NCBI GenBank assembly: GCA_964492555.1
Contig: CAZBKQ010000002.1
Location: 62,001-126,000, forward strand
Origin: GCA-2709075 sp964492555
GTDB taxonomy: Bacteria > Pseudomonadota > Alphaproteobacteria > MPNO01 > UBA2964
DNA: 64,000 nucleotides
Reading direction: 5' to 3'
Shown here: piece after piece, positions 1 through 6,549 of the stretch
How the letters are laid out: each line of letters begins with the position of its first letter
How positions within the stretch are numbered: position 1 is the stretch's first letter
Notes under the pieces: generated by a model
The model's input: only the letters and a program-made list of their open reading frames with translations
What the model was told of the DNA's origin: nothing
The model's database searches: none
Made by a program: the position numbers and the translations under genes

Positions 1-1
1 C

Positions 2-49
2 GATGGCGGACAGCAGAAACCGCTGATGGATATCGCCCGGGACGGGTAA
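2..49 (+). CDS. C-terminal end of an unidentified protein (partial, cut by window edge)
   Basis: An open frame entering from the left edge runs 15 codons and stops at TAA (47-49), three bases before the stop of the convergent gene on the other strand. Tight convergent stops are common in this window, so this is probably the tail of a real gene. The residues are too few to assign a family. Confidence 0.3.
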   Translation, partial: DGGQQKPLMDIARDG

Positions 50-52
50 GCC

Positions 53-865
53 CTAGCGCTCTTTCACAATCCCGAAATCGGCGAAATCGACGATCTCGTC
101 ACGCAGATTGTCACGGTCCCGCAGGCTGCGATAAATCCCCCATTTCGGACGCAGGAACGCCGCGCCCTCTTTCCAGGTGGCGAGGGCAGCGTTTTCATAT
201 TCGAACAACACGGCGCCGGTCAGAACGTCCCTGATCGAGATTTCGTAGGAACCTTCTCTTGCGAAAGAAATCCGTTCCGCGACCGAAAGCCAGCGCCCGA
301 GAAACGCCGGCAACGGCCTCATGGCAAGGGTCTTCTGCCGGTCGCGCGCCGCATGGCGCAACTCCATCCGGTCAGGCTTCCCCTTCTTTCCCTTGCGCGC
401 CGTCAGGGTGATCAGCGGCATGGCGGCATAGTCACCGCCCACCGCCTTGATCTGATGCAGATGGGTAAAACGGTGTGACGGCTGAAAGGCGGGATCGAGC
501 CGGAACTTCCAGCGGAAAACCATGACGTCTCCGGCGAACGCCTTCAGCCTGTCCGGTGATCTGGCGTATGTCTTGATTTCCGTTCTCTGCCGGTCGGCTT
601 TGCGGCAGCGGTCGTCATCGCGGTCGCGATGGATGTGAAAGCGAAAGACGTAGCGCTTCAGGATGGCATCGTAGGCTTGCGTGATATGCGGGCCGAATTC
701 GGGATGGCCGCAATCCGGCACCTCGACGGCATTGCCACCGGGCGCCAGCGCCGCATTGATCAGACCGTATGTATCGGTCTTGCCATCGGCGGAGAGGGTT
801 GTCGCCGCGAGCGCGGGAAATGTCCCTATCAAGGCCAGGAAAAATACCGCAAGAAATTTTAGCAT
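53..865 (-). CDS. Secreted polysaccharide-lyase-like protein
   Basis: The product is 270 aa with a clear Sec signal peptide (residues 1-20: charged start, hydrophobic core, ALA-A cleavage site). The mature part has RQRTEIK near residue 93, then F-W-F beta-strand patterns and an HLHQIK segment near 137. That order resembles the heparin-lyase-I-type concanavalin-like fold (PF14099), which acts on acidic polysaccharides outside the cytoplasm. Family assignment is by eye, and catalytic activity is not established. It is the last gene of a minus-strand operon: its ATG overlaps the upstream stop by 7 bases, so translational coupling is likely. Confidence 0.6.
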   Translation of the reverse strand: MLKFLAVFFLALIGTFPALAATTLSADGKTDTYGLINAALAPGGNAVEVPDCGHPEFGPHITQAYDAILKRYVFRFHIHRDRDDDRCRKADRQRTEIKTYARSPDRLKAFAGDVMVFRWKFRLDPAFQPSHRFTHLHQIKAVGGDYAAMPLITLTARKGKKGKPDRMELRHAARDRQKTLAMRPLPAFLGRWLSVAERISFAREGSYEISIRDVLTGAVLFEYENAALATWKEGAAFLRPKWGIYRSLRDRDNLRDEIVDFADFGIVKER

Positions 866-1578
866 TCGCGCAACAGGCGCCCATGCCCTTCAATCGGCCC
901 GGTGATGCCGCAGCTGCGCAGCCCCTCCCGGATAATCGCGTGGAGCGAGGTAACCACCGTCACATCAAAGGATTGCTCCAACGGCTCGATCGCGCCCGCT
1001 ACCGGCCAGTGCGGGCAGGAATAGAGCAGCGTATCGATTTCCGGATGCGCCTCGACCATTTCCCGTCCAAGCCGCAGAGCCAGAGTATCGGGAATGCGGT
1101 TGTAATCCTCGAACACCGCCCCGGCCCCCGCGCTCGCAATGGGCTCGAACCCGGCCTCGGCGAGCTTTTGCATCTGGGCGTCATCGCGCCCGTCCGGCGC
1201 GGGATGGATAATGCCGACCTTGTTCGCGCCCACCGCCTTCAGCGCCTTTGTCTGGGCCCAGGCGCTGGAGGATACCGGAATGCCGTATTCCGCCGACAGA
1301 TCCTCAAGCGCTTTCCGCAACGCGTCCTGCCCTTTCGACAGGTTTGTCGGGGCGCCGCCGAGGATCACCATATCGGCCCCGGCGCGGGCGAAGGAAGCCA
1401 CCGCCTCCCGCGCTTCCTCATGAATGCGTTCCATATTGCGCGGCGCATGCGTGGTCACCTGCTGGGTCAGAAGCTGCAGCACCACACCATCGGGGACGAT
1501 CTCATAAAACAGCTTCGGAAAAATCTCCGTCACATAGGCGACGGAGGTATAGCCGATGCGGGCGCGGATAACGGTCAT
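859..1578 (-). CDS. Arylmalonate decarboxylase / Asp-Glu racemase family enzyme
   Basis: The 239-aa product belongs to the Asp/Glu racemase superfamily, which includes maleate isomerase and arylmalonate decarboxylase. Classical racemases use two cysteines. Here the first position is glycine (GGAPTN, residues 74-79) and only the C-terminal cysteine is kept (Cys188, in YSCPHW). That Gly74/Cys188 arrangement and the length match bacterial arylmalonate decarboxylase (240 aa, Cys188). An ATG at 1578 overlaps the upstream stop as ATGA; a GTG at 1587 is an alternative start. Cofactor-free decarboxylation of a malonate-type substrate is the best guess, but the substrate is unknown. Confidence 0.75.
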   Translation of the reverse strand: MTVIRARIGYTSVAYVTEIFPKLFYEIVPDGVVLQLLTQQVTTHAPRNMERIHEEAREAVASFARAGADMVILGGAPTNLSKGQDALRKALEDLSAEYGIPVSSSAWAQTKALKAVGANKVGIIHPAPDGRDDAQMQKLAEAGFEPIASAGAGAVFEDYNRIPDTLALRLGREMVEAHPEIDTLLYSCPHWPVAGAIEPLEQSFDVTVVTSLHAIIREGLRSCGITGPIEGHGRLLREC

Positions 1579-2102
1579 GCGCCACACGCCCTGGTCGGCA
1601 AGCCGGGACCGCCAGCCTTGCCGCTGCGCCGTTCAAGCAGCACGACATCGTGCCACACGCCGTTCAGGTGACCATAGCGTTCACGCATACCGACCTCGCG
1701 AAAGCCGCATTGCGCATGCAACGCCCGGCTGGCGCCGTTGGCCGTGAACATCTGTGCCTGGAGGGTCCAATACCCCGCCGCTTCCGTGAGGTCGATCAAC
1801 CGGGAAAGAAGCGCTGTCGCAATTCCCTGGCGCTGATATTCCGAATGGACATAGACGCTGACCTCAGCGACTCCTGCGGCGCCTCACGTGTCCGGCACCG
1901 GGGTCAGCGCCGCCCACCCCGCGATCGCGCCATCCGACGCCCGCGCCACCAGACGACCGAGGGGCAGATGGCCTTCATGCCATTCGTCCCAGTCCGGCGG
2001 CTTTGACATAAAGGCGGCAAGCCCCGCCGCCAACCCCTCTGCAAAGACCGCCCGCACGTCGGGCCAGTCCTCCGGGGTCATGGGATCAAGGGTGAAATTC
2101 AT
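1575..2102 (-). pseudogene. Phosphinothricin-type GNAT acetyltransferase interrupted by an in-frame TGA
   Basis: Read through one stop, this frame encodes a complete Pat/Bar-type GNAT N-acetyltransferase of about 175 aa. The N-terminal part ends in the usual WAALTPV segment. Seven residues after GWAA a TGA (1884-1886) interrupts the frame. The same frame then continues with GVAEVSVYV, the acetyl-CoA loop QRQGIATALL and the C-terminal CGFREVG / GVWHDVVLLERR motifs. There is no length change, so a single base substitution explains it. An SD-like GGAG precedes the ATG at 2102. It heads the three-gene operon. It is either a recent nonsense mutation or a base-call error; as written it gives a 72-aa fragment. 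Confidence 0.8.
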
Positions 2103-2153
2103 ACTCCAGTGATAGCGAAATTCCGTAAAAAAATGAATTAAGGTATTTTTACC

Positions 2154-2182
2154 TTTACTTTTGCCGTAGATTGGGGTAGAAT
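2154..2182 (+). promoter_or_regulatory. Candidate sigma70 promoter upstream of the peptidoglycan-binding gene
   Basis: TTTACT (2154-2159) and TAGAAT (2177-2182) are separated by 17 bp. Just upstream, AAGGTA and TACCTT form a perfect 6-bp inverted repeat with a TTTT spacer (about 2140-2155), a possible operator. Transcription would start near 2189 and meet a strong terminator at once. Confidence 0.45.
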
Positions 2183-2193
2183 AGTCAGAGTGG

Positions 2194-2229
2194 AAAAGCC
2201 GCGCCCGGAGACGGGTGGCGGCTTTTTTT
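2194..2229 (+). terminator. Intrinsic terminator inside the 5' leader
   Basis: AAAAGCCGC (2194-2202) pairs with GCGGCTTTT (2218-2226). Inside it CCCG (2204-2207) pairs with CGGG (2212-2215) around a GAGA tetraloop, and seven Ts follow (2223-2229). No plus-strand gene lies upstream, so this hairpin sits between a promoter and the next coding start. It looks like an attenuator or the end of a very short transcript. Confidence 0.7.
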
Positions 2230-2307
2230 GCATATCACCCACCGCAATTCCGGCCCGTCTCCCCCAAAAGAAGGCGGGCCGTTTCCGTTAACGACAAGGA
2301 GCATGCC

Positions 2308-3102
2308 ATGCACACCATTCTTTCCGGCCCTGTGGGTCCGGGCCGCGAGAACAACCCGGAAGACGTCAAACGTGTCCGCGCCGCGCTGCGCGTGCTGAAG
2401 GGCGAACCGGTCGATCTGGACGATCTGGACGATCTGTCCGGCTACACGGATGGGGAAGTCGAAGGCGGCATCCGCGATTTTCAGGAACAGTCGGGGCTGA
2501 AAGTCGATGACTGGATGGCGCCGGGCGGAGAGACCGAACGCAACATGGTCGCGGCGCTGACCGGCGAGGGGCTGGACACGTCCAGGCCGCAAGACATCTC
2601 GCTGCGCCAGGAAGTCGGTTCCGGCGGGGCCAACGGCGCCGAAGACGTAAAGACGATCAAGCGCGCGCTCGGCTCACTCGATTATCTGAAATACGACCGC
2701 ACCGCGCCGCCCATGCCCTATATCGACGCGAAGACCGTCGAGGGCATACAGAAGTTCCAACGTGATAACGGGCTGACGGAAGACGGACGCGCGACGCCCG
2801 GCGGCGAGACCGAACGGGCGCTTAAGGAAAAACTGGCGGAGAAACGGAAGGACGGTGTTCAGGTTGCCAATATGGGGCCCATATTAAATCTGGGCAGCAA
2901 AATACTTCGCCTGATCTTCAAGGAATCAAAATCCGGCAAACCAAAACCGAACACACCATCCCCTGCTCCAAAACCCGATCCGCGAAAGGAAGCGGTCGAC
3001 AGGATGGGACGTGAAATCGCTAACGAAGCCGCCCGCAAAAGCGGAGAAGAAGCCGCCCCATATTTTAGAAAACGTCTCAAGCAATTGCGAAGCGGTGAGT
3101 AA
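2308..3102 (+). CDS. Protein with two peptidoglycan-binding-1 domains
   Basis: The 264-aa product has two PG_binding_1-like repeats. The first is at residues 10-78 and the second at about 90-160. Each ends in a matching D(W/G)xATPGGETER-type segment. No signal peptide is visible. A Lys/Pro-rich linker near 195-215 leads to a charged helical tail. The start at 2308 is chosen for the AAGGAG box at 2296-2301, although the frame is open further upstream. Binding to cell-wall or polymer substrates is inferred from the domain; whether it is exported is unclear. A second hairpin (2251-2257 with 2275-2281) lies in the leader. Confidence 0.75.
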   Translation: MHTILSGPVGPGRENNPEDVKRVRAALRVLKGEPVDLDDLDDLSGYTDGEVEGGIRDFQEQSGLKVDDWMAPGGETERNMVAALTGEGLDTSRPQDISLRQEVGSGGANGAEDVKTIKRALGSLDYLKYDRTAPPMPYIDAKTVEGIQKFQRDNGLTEDGRATPGGETERALKEKLAEKRKDGVQVANMGPILNLGSKILRLIFKESKSGKPKPNTPSPAPKPDPRKEAVDRMGREIANEAARKSGEEAAPYFRKRLKQLRSGE

Positions 3103-3105
3103 CCC

Positions 3106-3945
3106 CTACTTCCCCAACCGGTCCTTCAGATCGCGGATTTCACCGCGCAGCGCCTGTATCTCCTGTGACACCAGCCTTGTGTCCGCATCGATGATGGTCT
3201 CGACCTTTTCCACCGTGCGGTCTTCCTCTTCCGCGTGCAGGGTCTGCAGCGAATCGACGATAATCGCGATGAACAGATTCAGCACGGTAAAGCTGGAGAC
3301 GATGATAAAGGGCACAAAGAACGCCCAGGCTTGCGGGAAAGTTTCCATCACCGGCCGGACAATCCCCATCGACCAGCTTTCCAGCGTCATGATCTGGAAC
3401 AGCGAATACATCGATTCACCGATCGTGCCGAACCATTGCGGGAATTCCGCGCCGAACAGCTTGGTCGCGATCACCGCAAAGACATAAAAGACCAGCCCGA
3501 GCAGAAGCCCGATCGCGCCGATCCCCGGCACGGCATGCAGAAGCGCGCCGACCACCCGGCGCAGCCGCGGCACGCCGGAAATGATGCGCAGCACGCGCAG
3601 CACGCGAAGCGCCCGCAGCACGCTGAATTCCTCACTCGCCGGGGCCAGCGCAATGGCGACGACAAACAGATCGAACAGCCCCCAGGGGTCGCGAAAGAAA
3701 TTCCGCCCATGCGCGATGATCCGCAGGATAATCTCCCCCACGAAAATCCAGAGAATGATGTGATCGAGCAGGATCAGCTCCGGCCCCATTGCCGCCATGG
3801 CGCGGGCGGAAGTCTCCAGCCCCAATATCACCGCGTTGACCGCGATCAGCGCCAGGATCGTGTGGCGGAAGGGCGCGCATTCCACGAAAGCGCGCAGCCG
3901 CGCGCGAAAACCGGTTTCGGAGACCATATCGGATGTGTTCGCCAT
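3106..3945 (-). CDS. Bacterial voltage-gated sodium channel (NaChBac/NavAb family)
   Basis: The 279-aa product has the six-helix plan of single-domain bacterial Nav channels. The S4 segment carries Arg every third residue (R111, R114, R117, R120). The pore loop holds TLESWSM (187-193), the same selectivity filter as NavAb. After S6 a C-terminal helix (about 245-279) has heptad character, as expected for the tetramerising coiled coil. The ATG at 3945 follows GAGAGG; the longer reading from TTG would start inside that SD. It forms a homotetramer in the inner membrane conducting Na+ on depolarisation. It stands alone, facing away from the SOS operon. Confidence 0.93.
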   Translation of the reverse strand: MANTSDMVSETGFRARLRAFVECAPFRHTILALIAVNAVILGLETSARAMAAMGPELILLDHIILWIFVGEIILRIIAHGRNFFRDPWGLFDLFVVAIALAPASEEFSVLRALRVLRVLRIISGVPRLRRVVGALLHAVPGIGAIGLLLGLVFYVFAVIATKLFGAEFPQWFGTIGESMYSLFQIMTLESWSMGIVRPVMETFPQAWAFFVPFIIVSSFTVLNLFIAIIVDSLQTLHAEEEDRTVEKVETIIDADTRLVSQEIQALRGEIRDLKDRLGK

Positions 3946-4021
3946 GTTTCCTCTCAACGGGACGCGGATTATTAGCGCGTTTCATCGCCCGACGGAACAG
4001 CCCCGCGACGCCCCTTCCCGC

Positions 4022-4049
4022 TTGACTCCCCCGCCCGACTCCCGATAAG
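4022..4049 (+). promoter_or_regulatory. Candidate promoter of the imuA-imuB-dnaE2 operon
   Basis: TTGACT (4022-4027) and GATAAG (4044-4049) are separated by 16 bp. The -10 element abuts the LexA box at 4049-4063, so bound LexA would block RNA polymerase. The element match is moderate. Confidence 0.45.
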
Positions 4050-4063
4050 AACAAAAGAAGAAC
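4049..4063 (+). promoter_or_regulatory. LexA (SOS) box
   Basis: A perfect GAAC-N7-GAAC direct repeat, the alphaproteobacterial LexA operator (GTTC-N7-GTTC on the other strand). It lies 26 bases before the first possible imuA start. imuA-imuB-dnaE2 cassettes are a classic LexA target, so placement and sequence agree. Confidence 0.9.
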
Positions 4064-4083
4064 ATTTAACGCGATGGGAAGGG

Positions 4084-4113
4084 GATTACATGACATATGA
4101 TTACATGACATAT
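4084..4113 (+). repeat. Two tandem copies of a 15-bp unit at the imuA start
   Basis: GATTACATGACATAT occurs twice head to tail (4084-4098, 4099-4113). Fifteen bases is five codons, so from the first ATG (4090) the unit would simply repeat MTYDY at the protein N-terminus. It probably caused the assembly break that follows. Confidence 0.85.
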
Positions 4114-4153
4114 GATCGCGCCACCTCCCGCTCCGGCATGGCCGATTTGCGTG

Positions 4154-4253
4154 NNNNNNNNNNNNNNNNNNNNNNNNNNNNNNNNNNNNNNNNNNNNNNN
4201 NNNNNNNNNNNNNNNNNNNNNNNNNNNNNNNNNNNNNNNNNNNNNNNNNNNNN
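4154..4253. other. 100-N scaffold gap with identical 55-bp flanks
   Basis: The 55 bases before the gap (4099-4153) are identical to the 55 bases after it (4254-4308). Merging the two copies restores one continuous imuA reading frame. The gap is therefore most likely an artefact of two contigs overlapping by one k-mer rather than missing sequence. Variation in the 15-bp tandem repeat is a likely cause. Confidence 0.85.
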
Positions 4254-4259
4254 GATTAC

Positions 4260-5054
4260 ATGACATATGATCGCGCCACCTCCCGCTCCGGCATGGCCGA
4301 TTTGCGTGCCCGCATCGCGCGGATCGAACGCGGAGAGCAGGGCATCACCGCCGATGCGCCCGCCTTGCCGGTATTGCGCCTCGGGATCGCCGCGCTGGAT
4401 ACGCACCTGCCGGAGGGCGGGCTGGCCGAAGGCGCGCTGCATGAGGTGACGATCCCCGCTCCCGCCGATACCGCCGCCGCCACCGGCTTCTGTCTCGCGC
4501 TGCTGTCAAAGCTGCTGCGTGCCCGCAAGGGCATAGCGCTCTGGTGCCGGCATGGCGGCATGCTGGATGCGGGGGAACTCTACCCGCCCGGGCTGATACA
4601 GCGCGGTATCCCGCCGGACCGGCTGGTCGTTCTCAACCTCAACCGCGATGACGACGTGCTGTGGGCGATGGAGGAAGCGCTGCGCAGCGGCGGTCCCGCC
4701 GCCGTGCTGGGCGAGGTGGCGCGCGCCGATCTGACCGCGACGCGCCGGCTGCAACTGGCGGCGAACGAAACCGACCTGCCCGCTTTGATGCTGCGCCCCG
4801 GCTGGCGGGAAGCGGGAAATTCCGCCGCGGCGACGCGCTGGCATATCACGACGGAACAAAGCCGGCCGCGCGGGCTGGCGAAAGAACTCAACGAGCCGGG
4901 CGATCCCCGCTGGCGGGCGGAACTGTTCCGCTGCCGCGGCGGCGCGCCGGGCGCATGGCGAATGGAATGGCGGAATGAGACGGGTGATCTCGCTCTGGCT
5001 GCCCCGGCTGGCGACAGACCGGGCAAGCCGCGCGATGCCGGCATTGCGGGATAG
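4260..5054 (+). CDS. imuA: ImuA, RecA-like accessory protein of SOS mutagenesis
   Basis: The 264-aa product is of the ImuA/SulA-like RecA-fold family. It begins with an ImuA-type RIARIE segment, then LPEGGLAEGALHE (residues 50-62), a core with LWCRHGGMLDAGELYPPGL (95-113) and LQLAANET. ImuA works with ImuB and DnaE2 in error-prone translesion synthesis. This start lies just after the N gap. If the duplicated flanks are merged, the ATG at 4090, preceded by AAGGGG, would be the start and would add about five residues. Its 3' end overlaps imuB by 80 bases. The LexA box upstream indicates SOS control. Confidence 0.88.
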   Translation: MTYDRATSRSGMADLRARIARIERGEQGITADAPALPVLRLGIAALDTHLPEGGLAEGALHEVTIPAPADTAAATGFCLALLSKLLRARKGIALWCRHGGMLDAGELYPPGLIQRGIPPDRLVVLNLNRDDDVLWAMEEALRSGGPAAVLGEVARADLTATRRLQLAANETDLPALMLRPGWREAGNSAAATRWHITTEQSRPRGLAKELNEPGDPRWRAELFRCRGGAPGAWRMEWRNETGDLALAAPAGDRPGKPRDAGIAG

Positions 5055-6549
5055 GGCCTTTGCCCTGGTCATCGAACGGCGGTCACGGGCCGTCCTGTTC
5101 GCGACAAACGCGGCGGCGGAACGGGCCGGGCTGAGCCCCGGCATGCCGCTGGCCGACGCGCGCGCCATCCTGCCGGGGGTGACGATCGAACCGGCGCGGA
5201 TGAATGCCGACGCGATGATGCTGGAGAAAATCCGCGCCTGGTGCGGGCGTTACAGCCCATGGACCGCCACCGGCGATGCCAGCGATGAGAAGGGACAGGA
5301 AGAAGACGAGCCGCAACAGGCGCTGGAGGGGCCGGGCGGCGGCGGGTTGTGGCTGGACGCCACCGGCTGCGCCCATCTGTTCGGCGGCGAAGAGGCCATG
5401 CTGGCCGATCTGATCGGGCGGGTGAACCGGCTGGGGTTTGCCGCCCGCGCCGCCATGGCGGAAACCAAGGGCGCGGCCTGGGCGCTGGCGCGCTATGGCG
5501 GCACTGACGAAACCGGCTGGACCGTCGCGCCGCCGGGAACCGTACACGCGGCATTATCGCCCCTGCCGACCGCCGCGCTGCGGCTTTCCCCCGCCACCGT
5601 GGCGCAGCTTCACGCGGTGGGGCTGCGCGCCATCGGCGATCTGCTGCCCCTGCCCCGCGCCTCGCTCGCCACCCGCTATGGCGCGGCGCTGATTGAGCGG
5701 CTGGACGCCGCGCTGGGGAACATATTCGAACCGGTTTCCCCCACCGCGCCGGAACAGCCCCTTTTTGTCCGGCTTTCCTTCGCCGAACCGATCGGCAATC
5801 CGGACGATATCGCGGCGGCGCTGGACAGGCTGCTGACCCTGCTGTGCCGGAAAATGGCGGAACGGGCCGTTGGCGCGCGCGGGCTGATCTTCACCCTTTA
5901 CCGCACCGACGGCACGACCGAGCACCGAACCGCCGGCACCGCCCGGCCGGTGCGCGACCCCGCCGCCCTGGCGCGTCTGTTCGCCGACCGGCTGGACGAT
6001 ATCGATCCCGGTTTCGGGATAGAGGACGCCACCCTGTTCGCGCATCGGACTGATACGCTGGGCGCGGCCCAGACCGGGCTTGCCGGCCCGGATGCGGCGC
6101 GCGATTTCGACGCGTTGATCGACCGGCTGGTCAACCGGTTCGGGGCGGAAAACGTGCTGCGCCCGCGATTGACCGAAAGCCATCTGCCGGAACGCGCCGG
6201 GACGTTCGCGCCGGTCACGGCGAAGCCCGATAACGCCGATGCGCCGGACCCCGCCGCGCCGCGCCCGGTGCGGCTGCTGCGCCCGCCGGAGGAGATCGAG
6301 ACCATCGCCGCCATTTCCGGCCTGGCCATTGCGCCACCCGCCATGTTCCGCTGGCGCCGGGTGCTGCACCGGGTGGTTTTCAGCGAAGGGCCGGAACGGA
6401 TCGCGCCCGAATGGTGGCGGCAGAAGAACGCCGGCACGCGCGATTATTTCCAGATAGAGGACAGCGCGGGCCAGCGCTTCTGGCTGTTCCGCGAAACCAC
6501 CGACCAGCCAACCGCACCGTGCTGGTATGTGCATGGGCTGTTTGCATGA
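4975..6549 (+). CDS. imuB: ImuB, catalytically inactive Y-family polymerase homologue
   Basis: The 524-aa product opens with MRRVISLWLPRLATDR, typical of ImuB, followed by the Y-family palm/finger segment ATNAAAERAGLSPGMPLADARAILP and little-finger-like regions. As in other ImuB proteins, the acidic metal-binding residue at the N-terminal strand of true Y-family polymerases is absent. ImuB is thought to be the hub that links DnaE2 and ImuA to the beta clamp. A low-complexity acidic insert (EKGQEEDEPQ, about residue 105) is notable. The stop overlaps the dnaE2 ATG as ATGA. Confidence 0.92.
   Translation: MRRVISLWLPRLATDRASRAMPALRDRAFALVIERRSRAVLFATNAAAERAGLSPGMPLADARAILPGVTIEPARMNADAMMLEKIRAWCGRYSPWTATGDASDEKGQEEDEPQQALEGPGGGGLWLDATGCAHLFGGEEAMLADLIGRVNRLGFAARAAMAETKGAAWALARYGGTDETGWTVAPPGTVHAALSPLPTAALRLSPATVAQLHAVGLRAIGDLLPLPRASLATRYGAALIERLDAALGNIFEPVSPTAPEQPLFVRLSFAEPIGNPDDIAAALDRLLTLLCRKMAERAVGARGLIFTLYRTDGTTEHRTAGTARPVRDPAALARLFADRLDDIDPGFGIEDATLFAHRTDTLGAAQTGLAGPDAARDFDALIDRLVNRFGAENVLRPRLTESHLPERAGTFAPVTAKPDNADAPDPAAPRPVRLLRPPEEIETIAAISGLAIAPPAMFRWRRVLHRVVFSEGPERIAPEWWRQKNAGTRDYFQIEDSAGQRFWLFRETTDQPTAPCWYVHGLFA

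Noticed and set aside
3588..3625. Tandem repeat of GCAGCACGCGA-like units
   Set aside because: It is the coding sequence for the Arg-x-x-Arg S4 helix of the sodium channel, so the repetition follows from the protein.
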